The notes: generated by a model not told the origin, from the sequence alone. DNA of 64,000 nucleotides from Trabulsiella odontotermitis (GCF_001297775.1 NZ_LIFX01000007.1:23558-87557), one strand, 5' to 3'; counted from the stretch's first letter, positions 48,955 to 61,783 are shown. A program made the numbers and translations.

Positions 48955-49951
48955 GCTCCAGCACCTGACGATAACCAAACAGCCCCGCCGAGCCGCCGGT
49001 ATGGATAAAGACGACGTTTTCATCCTGACGGAAATGGCCTTTGCGGATGAGATCGATAAGCCCGGCCATTCCTTTTGCGGAATAGACCGGGTCAAGCAGG
49101 ATGCCTTCATGGCGGGCCAGCAGCGTCAGCGCTTCCAGCGTCCCTTCCGTCGGTAAACCGTACCCGTCGCCGACATAATCGCTATTGACCACCACCGCAT
49201 GCCGCGACAGCTCTCCCGGCACGCCGAGCAGTTCCAGCGTTCGCGAGGTCAGATTCCAGACGTTCTCTTCCTGTTTCGCTTTTGGCGCACGCACGCTAAT
49301 ACCCAGTACTGGAATATGGCTGTTCGTGGCGGTAAAACCGGCCACTAACCCGGCCTGCGTACCGGTGCTGCCGGTAGCGTGAACAACGTGATCAATGCGC
49401 AGACGGCGTTCTGAAGACTGATAAAGCAGTTCTTCCGCACAGGCCACGTAGCCCAGCGCGCCAGTCGGGTTCGAGCCGCCGCCAGGAATGATATACGGGT
49501 TGTGCCCCTGCTCGCGTAGCGTCGCGGCGTACTCTTCCATCGCCTGCTGCATATCGGTGCCGCCTGGCAGATGAGCGACGATTTCACCGCCCAGCAGGTT
49601 ATCAAGCAACACGTTGCCTGAACGCTGATAATCCTCTCCAAAATCGGTGACGCGTTTTTCCAGCAGCGCTTTCGCTTTCAGCCCGAGGCGCGCGGCGCCT
49701 GCAATAGTCTGGCGCACATGGTTAGACTGCGTTGCCCCCTGGGTAATAACCACATCGGCTTTTTTTTGCAGCGCATCCGCCAGCAGAAACTCCAGCTTGC
49801 GGGTTTTATTTCCGCCCGTTGCCAGACCGGTTGCGTCGTCGCGTTTAATCCAGATTTTGGGGCCGCCTAATAACCGGGTTAAATTATTCAGCGGCTCCAG
49901 CGGAGTCGGAAAATGACCAAGTGAAATGCGTGGAAACCGGGCCAGATGCAT
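48947..49951 (-). CDS. D-cysteine desulfhydrase / L-cysteate sulfo-lyase-like PLP enzyme
   Basis: This 334-residue enzyme of the ACC deaminase/D-cysteine desulfhydrase family (fold type II) has the PLP lysine Lys49 in [17 protein letters not shown] and the substrate loop [13 protein letters not shown]-cysteine desulfhydrase (DcyD, 328 residues) and cysteate sulfo-lyase (CuyA) belong to the same family and are hard to tell apart by eye. It leads an operon with a racemase and a TauABC-type importer, which favours release of sulfide or sulfite from an imported sulfur amino acid. E. coli dcyD lies elsewhere, next to cystine transport genes. Confidence 0.85.
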   Translation of the reverse strand: MHLARFPRISLGHFPTPLEPLNNLTRLLGGPKIWIKRDDATGLATGGNKTRKLEFLLADALQKKADVVITQGATQSNHVRQTIAGAARLGLKAKALLEKRVTDFGEDYQRSGNVLLDNLLGGEIVAHLPGGTDMQQAMEEYAATLREQGHNPYIIPGGGSNPTGALGYVACAEELLYQSSERRLRIDHVVHATGSTGTQAGLVAGFTATNSHIPVLGISVRAPKAKQEENVWNLTSRTLELLGVPGELSRHAVVVNSDYVGDGYGLPTEGTLEALTLLARHEGILLDPVYSAKGMAGLIDLIRKGHFRQDENVVFIHTGGSAGLFGYRQVLEHG

Positions 49952-50119
49952 AAACGCTCCCTATTCATCAAGAGGGTATTTCAGAAGTGAAATTCACTAT
50001 ACACATCTGCCTGATTTGGCTAATAAAGAATAATAAATAACGATTACCGGAAAACGAATAAGCAGGAAAACAGGGGGAGTAAGGTCAACAGTTATTCTGT
50101 TGTGGAATGGCTTGCAGCG

Positions 50120-50155
50120 AAAAAGAATAACCCCTTCCGATGGGAAGGGGTTATT
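50120..50155 (-). terminator. Intrinsic terminator of rnr
   Basis: A 13-bp perfect stem, AATAACCCCTTCC with GGAAGGGGTTATT (50126-50155), is followed by CTTTTTCG on the minus strand. It isolates rnr from the accessory operon downstream. The remaining bases up to 49951 hold the promoter of that operon. Confidence 0.93.
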
Positions 50156-50165
50156 GAGGGGGATA

Positions 50166-52607
50166 TTACTGCGCGGTCGTTTTTTTCGCAGCGCGCTTCG
50201 CTTTGGTCGCGGCAGCAATTTTCTGCGTTTTAGCGGAAGGCTTTTTCGCTTTTCTGGCGTCTTTCTTTGCCGCCTTTGGCTTTTGTTTCTTCTCACCACG
50301 GAAAGCGCTGTCCGGTTCGAAATTCACCTTTTTGCCTGCATTCCGGCGACGGCTCGCTGGCTTGCCACTGGCGGATTTTTTCGCTTTCTCACGGGCAGTC
50401 TTGCCAACGTTGCGCGGGCCGCGCTCGCTGGAGATCAGCGTGAAATCGATCTTACGCTCATCCATGTTGACCGCTTCGACACGCACTTCAACGCGATCAC
50501 CCAGGCGATAGGTCTGGCCACCGGATTCACCGATCAACCGCTGACCGATCTGGTCAAAGCGATAGTAGTCGTTATCCAGCGTGGAGACGTGAACCAGACC
50601 GTCGATAAACAGATCGTCCAGCCGCACGAAGAAACCAAAACCGGTAACGCTGGCGATGACGCCAGGGAAGACGTTGCCGACCTGATCCTGCATAAAGTCG
50701 CACTTCAGCCAGTCGGAGACTTCGCGGGTGGCTTCATCGGCGCGACGCTCGGTCATCGAGCAGTGCTCGCCCAGTTGCAGCATCTCTTCCATGCTGTAGT
50801 GCCAGCCGCCGGTCTCGGTGCTGTTGCCTTTATGCCCCTGCTCTTTCGCCAGCAGATACTTAATGGCGCGATGCAGCGACAGGTCAGGGTAACGGCGAAT
50901 CGGCGAGGTAAAGTGAGCGTACGACTGCAGCGCCAGGCCGAAGTGACCACGGTTTTCCGGGTCGTATACCGCCTGTTTCATGGAACGCAGCAGCATGGTC
51001 TGGAGCATTTCATGGTCAGGACGATCGGCGATGGATTCCAGCAGTTCGGCGTAATCGCGTGGCTCCGGCTTATTACCGCCAGGCAGCTCCAGCCCTAACT
51101 CAGCCAGCACCGAACGGAATGCGGTGATCGCCTCATTGCTCGGCTTGTCGTGAATACGGAACAGCGCAGGCTCGTTGGCTTTTTCCACGAAACGCGCCGC
51201 AGAAATGTTCGCCAGAATCATGCACTCTTCAATCAGCTTGTGCGCGTCGTTACGCTGGGTTTGCTCGATGCGCTCAATGCGGCGTTCAGCGTTGAAAATA
51301 AACTTCGCTTCTTCGCTTTCAAACGAGATGCCGCCGCGCTCTTCGCGGGCGCTGTCCAGCACTTTGTAGAGGGTGTGCAACTCTTCAATGTGCCTCACCA
51401 GCGGCGCGTATTGCTCACGCAGATCCTGATCGCCCTGCAGCATGTGCCACACTTTGGTGTAGGTCAGACGCGCATGAGAGCTCATCACCGCTTCGTAGAA
51501 TTTGTAGCCCGTCAGGCGGCCTTTTGACGAAATCGTCATTTCGCAGACCATGCACAGGCGATCGACCTGCGGGTTCAACGAACACAGGCCGTTGGAGAGC
51601 ACTTCCGGCAGCATCGGAACCACTTGTGACGGGAAATAGACGGAGGTGCCGCGGCTGCGCGCTTCGTTATCCAGCGCGGTGCCGGGTCGCACGTAATAGC
51701 TCACGTCGGCAATCGCCACCCACAAGCGCCAGCCGCCACCGCGTTTTTTCTCGCAGTAGACCGCATCGTCAAAGTCGCGGGCGTCTTCACCGTCGATGGT
51801 GACCAGCGGCAGACTGCGCAGGTCGACGCGTCCGGCTTTTGCCGATTCCGGTACCTGCTCTTTCAGGCCAGCAATTTGTTTTTCCACCGCCTGCGGCCAG
51901 ACGTAAGGAATTTCATGGGTGCGCAGCGCCATATCGACAGCCATGCCAGTACCCATGTTGTCGCCAAGCACTTCAACGATTTTACCCACCGCTTTGGTGC
52001 GGCGCGTCGGACGCTGGCTGAGTTCAACCACCACCACGTAGCCCATGCGCGCGCCCATAATCTCTTCCGGCGGGATGAGGATATCGAAGCTCAGGCGGCT
52101 GTCATCCGGCACGACAAAGCCCACGCCAGCATCGGTAAAATAGCGGCCCACGATCTGACTGGTTTTCGGTACCAGCACACGCACAATACGCGCTTCGCGG
52201 CGGCCTTTGCGATCAGCGCCCAGCGGCTGCGCCAGCACCACGTCGCCGTGAATACAGGTTTTCATCTGCTCGCTGGAGAGATACAAATCGTCCTTGCGCC
52301 CTTCGATGCGCAGGAAACCGTAGCCATCGCGGTGGCCAATGACGGTCCCTTTCAGCAGATCAAGACGTTCCGGCAGCGCATAGCACTGGCGGCGGGTAAA
52401 GACCAGTTGTCCGTCGCGCTCCATGGCGCGCAGACGACGGCGCAGCGCTTCCTGCTGCTCTTCGCCATCAATATTCAGTTCAACCGCAAGCTCTTCACGG
52501 CTGGCGGGTTTTTCGCGTTTAGATAAATGATCAAGGATGAATTCCCGGCTCGGGATAGGATTGGTGTATTTTTCTGCTTCGCGTTCCAGGAAAGGATCTT
52601 GTGACAT
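50166..52607 (-). CDS. rnr: RNase R, 3'-5' exoribonuclease
   Basis: RNase R degrades structured RNA, defective rRNA and mRNA, and takes part in trans-translation. The 813 residues equal the E. coli length. In order there are an N-terminal helix-turn-helix and cold-shock domains, the RNB catalytic domain with [17 protein letters not shown] (metal-binding aspartates, about 270-290) and [11 protein letters not shown], an S1 domain ([20 protein letters not shown]) and a lysine-rich tail. It follows nsrR in the same direction. Confidence 0.97.
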   Translation of the reverse strand: MSQDPFLEREAEKYTNPIPSREFILDHLSKREKPASREELAVELNIDGEEQQEALRRRLRAMERDGQLVFTRRQCYALPERLDLLKGTVIGHRDGYGFLRIEGRKDDLYLSSEQMKTCIHGDVVLAQPLGADRKGRREARIVRVLVPKTSQIVGRYFTDAGVGFVVPDDSRLSFDILIPPEEIMGARMGYVVVVELSQRPTRRTKAVGKIVEVLGDNMGTGMAVDMALRTHEIPYVWPQAVEKQIAGLKEQVPESAKAGRVDLRSLPLVTIDGEDARDFDDAVYCEKKRGGGWRLWVAIADVSYYVRPGTALDNEARSRGTSVYFPSQVVPMLPEVLSNGLCSLNPQVDRLCMVCEMTISSKGRLTGYKFYEAVMSSHARLTYTKVWHMLQGDQDLREQYAPLVRHIEELHTLYKVLDSAREERGGISFESEEAKFIFNAERRIERIEQTQRNDAHKLIEECMILANISAARFVEKANEPALFRIHDKPSNEAITAFRSVLAELGLELPGGNKPEPRDYAELLESIADRPDHEMLQTMLLRSMKQAVYDPENRGHFGLALQSYAHFTSPIRRYPDLSLHRAIKYLLAKEQGHKGNSTETGGWHYSMEEMLQLGEHCSMTERRADEATREVSDWLKCDFMQDQVGNVFPGVIASVTGFGFFVRLDDLFIDGLVHVSTLDNDYYRFDQIGQRLIGESGGQTYRLGDRVEVRVEAVNMDERKIDFTLISSERGPRNVGKTAREKAKKSASGKPASRRRNAGKKVNFEPDSAFRGEKKQKPKAAKKDARKAKKPSAKTQKIAAATKAKRAAKKTTAQ

Positions 52608-52649
52608 CTCGGTTCCTCCGTTGTCATCTCTGGTGAAAGCCTTTTTTTG

Positions 52650-53078
52650 TCATTCTTCCACCAGCAATAATTTATAAAGCGGTTGATTCTCTTCAACCAA
52701 ATCAGCCAGTGTGTAGTTATCCAGTTCCTTAAGGAAACTATTCACGGCATTAGAAAGAGCCTGTTTCAGACGACAGGCAGGGGTAATGTGGCAAAACTCA
52801 CTGCTGCAATTCACCAGCGAAAGCGGTTCAAGTTCGCGTACAACATCTCCCACACGAATGGATGCAGCCGGTTTGCCTAAACGGATCCCACCGTTTTTTC
52901 CGCGCACAGCGGCAACGTAGCCAGCGCGGCTAAGCTGGTTGATTATTTTAACCATGTGATTACGGGACACACCGTAAACCTCTGTCACTTCAGAGATACT
53001 GGTCATGCGTCCGTTGGGCAACGACGCCATATAGATTAGCGCACGTAATCCGTAATCGGTGAAACTCGTTAACTGCAC
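52650..53078 (-). CDS. nsrR: NsrR, nitric-oxide-sensing Rrf2-family repressor
   Basis: NsrR is an iron-sulfur-cluster repressor that is inactivated by nitric oxide and releases detoxification and repair genes such as hmp and ytfE. The 142-residue Rrf2 protein has the winged helix [20 protein letters not shown] to [19 protein letters not shown] and the cluster cysteines Cys91, Cys96 and Cys102. Its predicted operator lies at ytfE (28531-28553) in this window. It begins the nsrR-rnr unit. Confidence 0.96.
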   Translation of the reverse strand: MQLTSFTDYGLRALIYMASLPNGRMTSISEVTEVYGVSRNHMVKIINQLSRAGYVAAVRGKNGGIRLGKPAASIRVGDVVRELEPLSLVNCSSEFCHITPACRLKQALSNAVNSFLKELDNYTLADLVEENQPLYKLLLVEE

Positions 53079-53174
53079 ATCAACCTCAAAACAGGGGAAA
53101 AGCGGAGAATATTACTATTGATGATAAACCAGCCAGATAGTAACGGGCTAATTAATTCGAACGGGGAAGTAAAA

Positions 53175-53212
53175 AAGCAGGAATGAAGGGGGCACGGCAA
53201 TCGTGCCCCGGC
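53175..53212 (-). terminator. Hairpin terminator of purA
   Basis: GGGGCACG (53189-53196) pairs with CGTGCCCC (53202-53209) just after the purA stop codon. The T-rich stretch on the minus strand is about 13 bases further on, so strength is uncertain. Confidence 0.6.
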
Positions 53213-53216
53213 ATGA

Positions 53217-54518
<1,302 letters not shown>

Positions 54519-54522
54519 TCAA

Positions 54523-54538
54523 AATCACCGTTTGCTTA
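54523..54538 (-). promoter_or_regulatory. Possible PurR box in the purA leader
   Basis: On the minus strand TAAGCAAACGGTGATT resembles the PurR consensus ACGCAAACGTTTGCGT in its left half and central ACG. It lies 8 bases before the purA start codon. purA is PurR-regulated in E. coli with boxes at the leader; the call here is inferred. Confidence 0.5.
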
Positions 54539-54617
54539 AAAATGGATTCTACCATCGCTTTTTCAGAGTTACAGCACTTTTTGACCCTAAAATCAGGCAA
54601 ATCTGACTGTAAATTGA

Positions 54618-54815
54618 TCAGCCAATCGTTTTCCTCAACATGTAGTAGATGACAATCCCGGCAACCACAAGACCACCGCCAAAACGACGCAACAGGTTAT
54701 CCGGCAACTGACTCATGGTGGCGACCATCCGACGCCAGGCGCGCGGATAGAGCATCGGGCCAAGCCCTTCAAGTACCAGCACAAGGGCCAGCGCCAGCCA
54801 TATTGTTGAGTTCAT
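54618..54815 (-). CDS. yjeT: YjeT, small inner-membrane protein (DUF2065)
   Basis: The 65-residue protein has two membrane segments (STIWLALALVLVLEGLGPML and GGGLVVAGIVIYYML), like its E. coli counterpart of the same length. Function unknown. I chose the second ATG (54815), 7 bases after AAGGA; the ATG at 54821 touches the ribosome site. It sits between the hflC terminator and purA. Confidence 0.9.
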   Translation of the reverse strand: MNSTIWLALALVLVLEGLGPMLYPRAWRRMVATMSQLPDNLLRRFGGGLVVAGIVIYYMLRKTIG

Positions 54816-54827
54816 TTTCATTCCTTA

Positions 54828-54866
54828 CAAAAGAAAACCACCGCGTTTTAAAGGACGCGGTGGTTT
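54828..54866 (-). terminator. Intrinsic terminator of the hfq-hflXKC unit
   Basis: An 11-bp stem, AACCACCGCGT with ACGCGGTGGTT (54836-54865), is followed on the minus strand by TTCTTTTG. It lies 22 bases after hflC. Confidence 0.92.
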
Positions 54867-54887
54867 GACAGGACAACGGAGCCGATA

Positions 54888-55892
54888 TTAACGCGTCGCG
54901 TTACCCGGCGTCTTCATATAACGGAAGAAATCGCTGTCCGGGCTCATGACCATCACATCCTGGTTGCTTTCGAAGCTGTTTTCGTAAGCACGCAGGCTAC
55001 GGATAAAGGCGTAGAAATCCGGATCCTGACTGAAAGCGTCGGCAAACAGTTTTGCGGCTTCGGCATCGCCTTCACCGCGCGTGATGCGCCCCTGACGCTC
55101 GGCTTCCGCCAGCGTTCTGGTCACTTCGTAGTCCGCGGTAGCACGCAGTTTTTCCGCTTCTTCCTGGCCCTGTGAACGATGGCGACGGGCAACCGCTTCA
55201 CGCTCAGCGCGCATACGGTTGTAAATCGCTTCAGACACTTCCGCTGGCAGGTTGATCTGCTTGATACGCACATCCACCACTTCGATACCCAGCGCAGCCA
55301 TACTGTTCGGGTTGATCACCGGCACTTTGCCGTTGGTCTCTTCCTGAACGCGCTCTGCCGCTTTGGCAATCGCGTCATCCGCGGCTGGCGTGGTCACTTC
55401 ATCTTCAGTACCCGCAGAGCCGGAGTTCAGCGCATCACGCACTTCCAGCGTCAGACGACCGCGGGAATCGGTAACGATGTCTTTCACATCCAGACGACCA
55501 ATTTCAGAACGCAGACGGTCAGAGAATTTACGCTTCAGCAGCACTTCGGCCTGAGAAACGTCGCCGCCGCCCGTCGCCAGATAGTAACGGCTGAAATCGC
55601 TGATGCGCCACTTGATGTAGGAGTCAACGATCAGGTCTTTTTTCTCTTTGGTGACAAAACGATCGGCCTGGTTGTCCATGGTCTGAATGCGGGCATCCAG
55701 CGTTTTAACCGATTCAATAAAAGGCACTTTAAAATGCAGGCCCGGCTCATACACCAGCGGTTTGTTGTCATCGTCACGAACGACTTTGCCGAAGCGCAGC
55801 GTAATCCCGCGCTGGCCCTCTTTAACAACAAAAACAGACGTATACAGCCCTACCAGCACGATGATGATAATCGCAATAACTGACTTACGCAT
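54888..55892 (-). CDS. hflC: HflC, FtsH-modulating membrane protein
   Basis: HflC forms with HflK the large periplasm-facing cage that encloses FtsH and limits its access to membrane substrates. The 334 residues equal the E. coli length: a signal anchor (VIAIIIIVLVGLYTSVFVVK), an SPFH/prohibitin domain and long C-terminal helices ending SDFFRYMKTPGNATR. It starts 2 bases after the hflK stop. Confidence 0.97.
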   Translation of the reverse strand: MRKSVIAIIIIVLVGLYTSVFVVKEGQRGITLRFGKVVRDDDNKPLVYEPGLHFKVPFIESVKTLDARIQTMDNQADRFVTKEKKDLIVDSYIKWRISDFSRYYLATGGGDVSQAEVLLKRKFSDRLRSEIGRLDVKDIVTDSRGRLTLEVRDALNSGSAGTEDEVTTPAADDAIAKAAERVQEETNGKVPVINPNSMAALGIEVVDVRIKQINLPAEVSEAIYNRMRAEREAVARRHRSQGQEEAEKLRATADYEVTRTLAEAERQGRITRGEGDAEAAKLFADAFSQDPDFYAFIRSLRAYENSFESNQDVMVMSPDSDFFRYMKTPGNATR

Positions 55893-55894
55893 CG

Positions 55895-57154
55895 TTATTC
55901 CCCCTGACGCTGGTAGTCGTTACGCTGCGCGTTGGCGCGGCGTTGGTCCATAATATCGCCCTGGCTGGAGGACGATGTGTTGCTGGCGCTGCTGGATGAA
56001 GACGCAGGTGGCAGACGCAGCAGGTTGTTTGCGCCACTGTTGTCACTCCGGGCAGCCGGAGCACTGTTGCCTTTCAGCATCTGATCCAGCGGCAGCACCA
56101 TCAGGTTTCCGCCTTTATCGTTAACCAGCACTTTGCGGGTATGGCTCAGCACTTTTTCCATGCTTTCGATATACAGACGTTCACGGGTGATTTCCGGTGC
56201 GGCTTTATATTCCGGCAGGATCTTCGCAAAGCGAGCCACTTCACCCTGCGCTTCCAGGATGGTCTGGGTCTTGTACGCGCGCGCTTCTTCGAGGATACGT
56301 TGCGCCTGACCGTTCGCACGCGGCTGAACTTCGTTGGTGTACGCTTCCGCTTCACGGATGTACTGCTGCTCGTTCTCACGCGCCGCAATCGCATCGTCAA
56401 ACGCGGCTTTCACCTCTTCCGGCGGACGGGCGGCCTGGAAGTTCACGTCGAGCAGCGTGATGCCCATGTTGTACGGACGAATGGTCTCTTCCAGCTCACG
56501 CTGGGTATCGCTACGAATAACGGTACGACCTTCCGTCAGAATACGGTCCATGGTGTATTTACCGATAACACCACGCAGGGCGCTGTCGGTCGCCTGACGC
56601 AAGCTGTCATCAGCACTGGTCACGCTGAACAGGTAGCGTTGTGGATCGGTCACGCGGTACTGCACGTTCATTTCAACGCGGACCACGTTTTCATCGGAGG
56701 TCAGCATCACGCCAGACGCGGCCAGTTCACGCACCGCTTCAACGTTAACCGGTGTGACGTCATCAACAAACGTCGGCTTCCAGTTAAGGCCCGGCTCAAC
56801 CAGATGGCTGAATTTACCAAAGCGCGTGACCACACCACGTTCTGCTTCTTTAATGGTGTAGAAACCTGTCGCGGCCCAGATGATGACCACGGCAGCGGCA
56901 ACGATACCGACAATGCGACCGCCCATCTGAACGCGAGGCCCCTGCGGATTACTGCCGCCGCCCTGGCTCCCTTTGTTACCACCGCCAAAACCACCAAGCT
57001 TTTTGCTCAGTTTGCGGAAGATATCATCCAGATCCGGCGGTCCTTGATCGCGACCGCCTTTGTTTCCATTTCCCCCAGAGTTGCCGCCTTGATTATTGCT
57101 GCTTCCCCACGGGTCGCGGTCCTGTCCGTTATTACCGGGCTGATTCCACGCCAT
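55895..57154 (-). CDS. hflK: HflK, FtsH-modulating membrane protein
   Basis: HflK is the partner of HflC. The 419 residues have a glycine-rich cytoplasmic N-terminus (MAWNQPGNNGQDRDPWGSSN), one membrane segment near 80-98 (IVGIVAAAVVIIWAATGFYT), an SPFH domain and a serine-rich tail. I chose the ATG at 57154 to match E. coli; an upstream in-frame start is not conserved. Confidence 0.97.
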   Translation of the reverse strand: MAWNQPGNNGQDRDPWGSSNNQGGNSGGNGNKGGRDQGPPDLDDIFRKLSKKLGGFGGGNKGSQGGGSNPQGPRVQMGGRIVGIVAAAVVIIWAATGFYTIKEAERGVVTRFGKFSHLVEPGLNWKPTFVDDVTPVNVEAVRELAASGVMLTSDENVVRVEMNVQYRVTDPQRYLFSVTSADDSLRQATDSALRGVIGKYTMDRILTEGRTVIRSDTQRELEETIRPYNMGITLLDVNFQAARPPEEVKAAFDDAIAARENEQQYIREAEAYTNEVQPRANGQAQRILEEARAYKTQTILEAQGEVARFAKILPEYKAAPEITRERLYIESMEKVLSHTRKVLVNDKGGNLMVLPLDQMLKGNSAPAARSDNSGANNLLRLPPASSSSSASNTSSSSQGDIMDQRRANAQRNDYQRQGE

Positions 57155-57219
57155 GTTTATGCTCCATATTTGTTTTGGGTACCCCAAACGGGGTTAATAT
57201 CTTCAGGCAAGCTGCACCG

Positions 57220-58500
57220 TCAGACGATGTAGTCAGACAGTGCCGGTTCTTGTTTACAGAGGCGACGCCAGTCAACAACAGGCATACGCACCTGTATGCC
57301 AACGCTACCGTCATCCTCCAACCACTCTTTTTCTATCGCCTGAAGCTGATAAAACCGGCTTCGCAGACGCCCCTCTTTCGGCGGCAAACGCAGCGTGTGC
57401 TGCGCGATTTGCCCGGAAAGACGCTCAGTTAAAGCCTGGAAAAGCAGTGGTACACCCACTCCGGTCTGCGCAGAGAGCCAGACCCGAATCGGTTTATTCT
57501 CATCATCTCTGTCGATACGTGGTTCGAAATCGTCCAGCATATCGATTTTGTTCATCACTAACAGCGTCGGGTTCTCGTGCGCTTCGATCTCTTCGAGAAC
57601 CGTATTCACGGCATCAATGTTTTCCTGCACCCGCACATCAGCCGCATCAATGACGTGCAGCAACAGCGTCGCCTGGCGGGTTTCCTGCAGCGTCGCTTTA
57701 AACGCCGCCACCAGATCGTGCGGCAGATGACGAATAAAACCGACGGTATCCGCCAGCACCGTTTCGCCGACATCGGCGACATCAATACGGCGCAGCGTCG
57801 GATCCAGGGTGGCGAACAACTGGTCTGCCGCGTACACCTGAGCTTCGGTTATCTGGTTAAACAGCGTTGATTTTCCGGCGTTGGTGTAACCCACCAGCGA
57901 GACGGTCGGAATATCCGCTTTGGTTCGCGAACGGCGCCCCTGCTCACGCTGTTTTTCCACTTTTTCCAGCCGCGAGAGGATCTGCATAATGCGATTGCGC
58001 AGCAAACGACGGTCGGTTTCAAGCTGGGTCTCACCCGGACCGCGCAAACCAATCCCGCCTTTTTGCCTTTCAAGGTGGGTCCAGCCGCGCACCAGGCGCG
58101 TTGCCAGATGGCGCAGTTGCGCCAGCTCAACCTGCAGCTTACCTTCATGGGTTCGCGCACGCTGAGCAAAAATATCTAAAATCAGGCCAGTGCGATCGAT
58201 CACACGACATTCGCAAAGGCGCTCCAGGTTACGTTCCTGGGCCGGGGTCAATGCATGGTCAAACAAGACGACGGACGCGCCCGTCGCTTTTACGGCGTCC
58301 GCAATTTCGACAGCTTTACCTTCACCAACAAAATACTTAGGGTGCGGTGCTTTACGGCTACCGGTAATCACCTGCATTGCTTCGACACCGGCGGAAGAGA
58401 CCAGAGATTCAAACTCCTGGAGGTCTTCCATATCTTTGTCTTGCGAAAAATAGATGTGTACCAGTACCGCCTGCTCACCGGCGTCATAACGGTCAAACAA
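57220..58500 (-). CDS. hflX: HflX, ribosome-splitting GTPase
   Basis: HflX binds the 50S E-site and splits stalled ribosomes after heat or other stress. The 426 residues equal the E. coli length: an N-terminal HflX domain, a helical linker, and a G domain with [12 protein letters not shown] (P-loop, about 203-214), DTVGFI and NKID. It follows hfq after 75 bases that hold a partial terminator. Confidence 0.97.
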   Translation of the reverse strand: MFDRYDAGEQAVLVHIYFSQDKDMEDLQEFESLVSSAGVEAMQVITGSRKAPHPKYFVGEGKAVEIADAVKATGASVVLFDHALTPAQERNLERLCECRVIDRTGLILDIFAQRARTHEGKLQVELAQLRHLATRLVRGWTHLERQKGGIGLRGPGETQLETDRRLLRNRIMQILSRLEKVEKQREQGRRSRTKADIPTVSLVGYTNAGKSTLFNQITEAQVYAADQLFATLDPTLRRIDVADVGETVLADTVGFIRHLPHDLVAAFKATLQETRQATLLLHVIDAADVRVQENIDAVNTVLEEIEAHENPTLLVMNKIDMLDDFEPRIDRDDENKPIRVWLSAQTGVGVPLLFQALTERLSGQIAQHTLRLPPKEGRLRSRFYQLQAIEKEWLEDDGSVGIQVRMPVVDWRRLCKQEPALSDYIV

Positions 58501-58511
58501 GCGTCAACCCT

Positions 58512-58552
58512 CAAAAAAGATCAGCGGGGAACGCAGAAAACCTGGCTCCCCG
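58512..58552 (-). terminator. Terminator/attenuator between hfq and hflX
   Basis: CGGGGA (58547-58552) and TCCCCG (58525-58530), read on the minus strand, form a 6-bp stem with a 16-base loop, followed by CTGATCTTTTTT. It probably ends part of the hfq transcripts and allows read-through to hflX. Confidence 0.75.
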
Positions 58553-58575
58553 ACATAGAAAAACAGCCATCAACC

Positions 58576-58902
<327 letters not shown>

Positions 58903-58974
58903 TTATATGCTTGTTTTGTACTTAGAACCCTGCGGTTCTGAAAATTGCGCACGATACGGTTCAATTGTACACAT

Positions 58975-59925
58975 TCAGCCTGCACTCGCACCAACTACCT
59001 GTAACACTTCGTTGAGCGCCTGTTGCGGTTGTTCGCTGTCAAGCCAGTGAACACCGTCCCAACCGCGCAACCAGGTCACCTGGCGCTTGGCGAGCTGCCT
59101 CGTGGCGCAAACACCTCGATAAACCATTTCATCATATGAAATCTCGCCTTCAAGATAAGACCACATCTGGCGGTATCCCACACAACGAACGGAAGGCATA
59201 TCCTTATGCAAATCTCCACGGGCAAAAAGCGCCCGCACTTCTGCTTCAAAACCTGAAGCTAACATCTGATGAAAACGCTGCTCGATGCGCTGATGGAGCA
59301 GTTCACGGCTCGCCGGGGCGATGGCGAACTGATGCACCTGATACGGCAAAGCGTCTCCTGACGTTTGCGTCAGTTCCGTTAAAGTTTTACCCGAAATGAA
59401 AAAAACTTCCAGTGCTCGGGAAAGTCTTTGCGGATCATTCGGATGAATACGCCCGGCAGCGACCGGATCTATCTCCTGAAGCTGCTCGTGCAGGGCATTC
59501 CATCCGCGCTCTGCGGCATCCTGCTCAATTCTGGCTCTGATCTCCGGATCCGCCGATGGTAACGGCGACAATCCTTCCAGCAAGGCCTTGAAATACAACA
59601 TCGTTCCACCCACCAGCAACGGGATCCGTCCTGCTGCGGTGATCTCCGCCATCTCCGCTAACGCATCGCGACGAAAATCTGCCGCCGAATACGCTTGCGC
59701 CGGATCGAGGATGTCCAGCAACCGGTGCGGCGCGGCGCGAAGCTCTTGCGCGTCGGGCTTTGCCGTTCCGATATCCATCCCCTGATAAATAAGGGCAGAA
59801 TCAACGCTTATCAACTCTACTGGCAAAACTTTACGCAATTCGATCGCTAATGCGGTTTTACCGGAGGCCGTTGGCCCCATCAAAAAAATCGCCTTTGGCA
59901 GGCTGGTTTCTACTGCTTCACTCAT
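58975..59925 (-). CDS. miaA: MiaA, tRNA dimethylallyltransferase
   Basis: MiaA adds the isopentenyl group to A37 of UNN-decoding tRNAs. The 316 residues equal the E. coli length, with the P-loop [11 protein letters not shown] (about 17-27), the catalytic [16 protein letters not shown] region and [16 protein letters not shown]. It overlaps the end of mutL by 8 bases. Confidence 0.97.
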   Translation of the reverse strand: MSEAVETSLPKAIFLMGPTASGKTALAIELRKVLPVELISVDSALIYQGMDIGTAKPDAQELRAAPHRLLDILDPAQAYSAADFRRDALAEMAEITAAGRIPLLVGGTMLYFKALLEGLSPLPSADPEIRARIEQDAAERGWNALHEQLQEIDPVAAGRIHPNDPQRLSRALEVFFISGKTLTELTQTSGDALPYQVHQFAIAPASRELLHQRIEQRFHQMLASGFEAEVRALFARGDLHKDMPSVRCVGYRQMWSYLEGEISYDEMVYRGVCATRQLAKRQVTWLRGWDGVHWLDSEQPQQALNEVLQVVGASAG

Positions 59926-61774
59926 CTTTCAGGGCGTTCATCGCCGAATGCAAATCAACGGATTGTAACAAGCCACCCGGCGGCGCCTTGACCAGTTGTG
60001 GGCATAAACGCTCCACATCGGCCAGTACGGCTATCGCCTGCGCCATATTCCAGTGGTCATGTTCACTCGCCAGATTGCGGGAAATCCACTGGGCAACATC
60101 GCCCGCGACCACCGTTTTTTGCAGCGCAAGGTAGCCTATCAGTTCAGGAATCAAGTTTTGTAAATTTTGTTGTCTTAAGGGTAAAGGCACCGCTCTGACG
60201 GTGACATGCTGCGCATCGGATTGCATGTCGATACCCAGCTCAGTCAGCACCGTCTGGTGCGTTTTCAGCGCCTGCTGTTCCTGTGCGGAGACTTTTAACC
60301 GCAGCGGGATCAACAGCGGCTGCGCGCAAACCGACTCTGTGCCCGGCATAAGCTGCGCCTGTCGCAGCCAGCGTTCCGCCACCGGCAACGCCAGCAGACT
60401 CAACCGGCCTTCCCGCTCAAGCAGCGCGCAATCCCCCGCGACGATAGTCAACACCCGGCCAAAGCTCTGGCTGTGCCCGTCGAGGTTCGCCTGTACCGGC
60501 TGCGGTGACGGCGCGTTGTGCGTGGCAGCGGGTGTATCCAGCAGTTGACGATAGAGCGCCCCCTGCTTTTTCTGGTATCCCTGCTGGGCATTGGGCCATG
60601 ATGCCCCGCCCTGCCCGCGAGCTGCTCCGCCAGACGATGCGGTATACGCCGGAGCCGCTGGCTCGCGCGCCGTGACAGGCTCAGCAAACTGGTTACGTCC
60701 GGCGGCCACCCGGTTTTCGGGGATCTGCCGGGGCGCGGGCGCGTCTTCTTCCGCCAGCGGTAACGGCGCGTCCAGTTGCTGTTGCAGGACGCTCAGCACG
60801 CCCTGGTAGATAAAATCATGCACCAGTCGTGACTGATGGAAACGCACTTCGTGTTTCGCCGGATGAACGTTAACATCCACCTGATGCGGATCGATCTGCA
60901 AATAAAGCACAAACGCAGGTTGCTGATCCGCACCCAGTTTGTCCTCACACGCCTGGCGAATCGCATGATTGATCAGGCGGTCGCGCATCATGCGGCCATT
61001 GACATAGCAGTACTGGATTTCCGCCAGCGCAGAAGTGATGTGTTGCGGATCAACCACCCAGCCGCGCAGCGATAGATCGCCATGCTGCCACTCAATCGCC
61101 AGCGCGTGTTCAAGAAAAGGCGTTCCGCAGATGGCGCCCAGACGGCGTTCCTGCTGACCATCCGGCTGAACGGCGCGGTACTGGCGCACCATTTTGCCGT
61201 TGTGGTTAAGGTTGATGGTGACATCAAATCGCGCCAGCGCAATGCGGCGAATCACCTCATCAATATGACCAAATTCGGTTTTTTCGGTGCGCATAAACTT
61301 GCGGCGCGCCGGGGTGTTATAGAAGAGATCGAGGACTTCCAGCGTCGTACCGACCGGGTGCGCGGCGGGTTTCACCGTCACCTCCATATCGCGCCCTTCC
61401 GCGTAGGCCTGCCAGGCCTCCTGCTGTTCAGCGGTGCGGGAGGTCAACGTAAGACGCGAAACAGAGCTGATACTCGCCAGCGCTTCGCCGCGAAAACCGA
61501 GGCTGATGATCGCTTCCAGATCGTCAAGCGTGGCGATTTTACTGGTGGCATGCCGGGCCAGCGCCAGTGCCAGTTCTTCTTTCTTAATGCCGCCACCGTT
61601 ATCGCGAATGCGGATAAGCTTCGCGCCGCCACGCTCGATATCGATATCAATCCGCGTGGCACCTGCGTCGAGGCTGTTTTCTACCAGCTCCTTCACTACC
61701 GATGCAGGACGCTCTACCACCTCACCTGCGGCAATCTGGTTCGCGAGCTGCGGCGGCAGAATCTGAATCGGCAT
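59918..61774 (-). CDS. mutL: MutL, DNA mismatch repair protein
   Basis: MutL links MutS mismatch recognition to the MutH nickase and UvrD helicase. The 618 residues (E. coli 615) have the GHKL ATPase domain with [25 protein letters not shown] and [10 protein letters not shown], a variable proline/glutamine-rich linker and a C-terminal dimerisation domain. It starts 9 bases after amiB ends. Confidence 0.97.
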   Translation of the reverse strand: MPIQILPPQLANQIAAGEVVERPASVVKELVENSLDAGATRIDIDIERGGAKLIRIRDNGGGIKKEELALALARHATSKIATLDDLEAIISLGFRGEALASISSVSRLTLTSRTAEQQEAWQAYAEGRDMEVTVKPAAHPVGTTLEVLDLFYNTPARRKFMRTEKTEFGHIDEVIRRIALARFDVTINLNHNGKMVRQYRAVQPDGQQERRLGAICGTPFLEHALAIEWQHGDLSLRGWVVDPQHITSALAEIQYCYVNGRMMRDRLINHAIRQACEDKLGADQQPAFVLYLQIDPHQVDVNVHPAKHEVRFHQSRLVHDFIYQGVLSVLQQQLDAPLPLAEEDAPAPRQIPENRVAAGRNQFAEPVTAREPAAPAYTASSGGAARGQGGASWPNAQQGYQKKQGALYRQLLDTPAATHNAPSPQPVQANLDGHSQSFGRVLTIVAGDCALLEREGRLSLLALPVAERWLRQAQLMPGTESVCAQPLLIPLRLKVSAQEQQALKTHQTVLTELGIDMQSDAQHVTVRAVPLPLRQQNLQNLIPELIGYLALQKTVVAGDVAQWISRNLASEHDHWNMAQAIAVLADVERLCPQLVKAPPGGLLQSVDLHSAMNALKDE

Positions 61775-61783
61775 GATCGCTCC

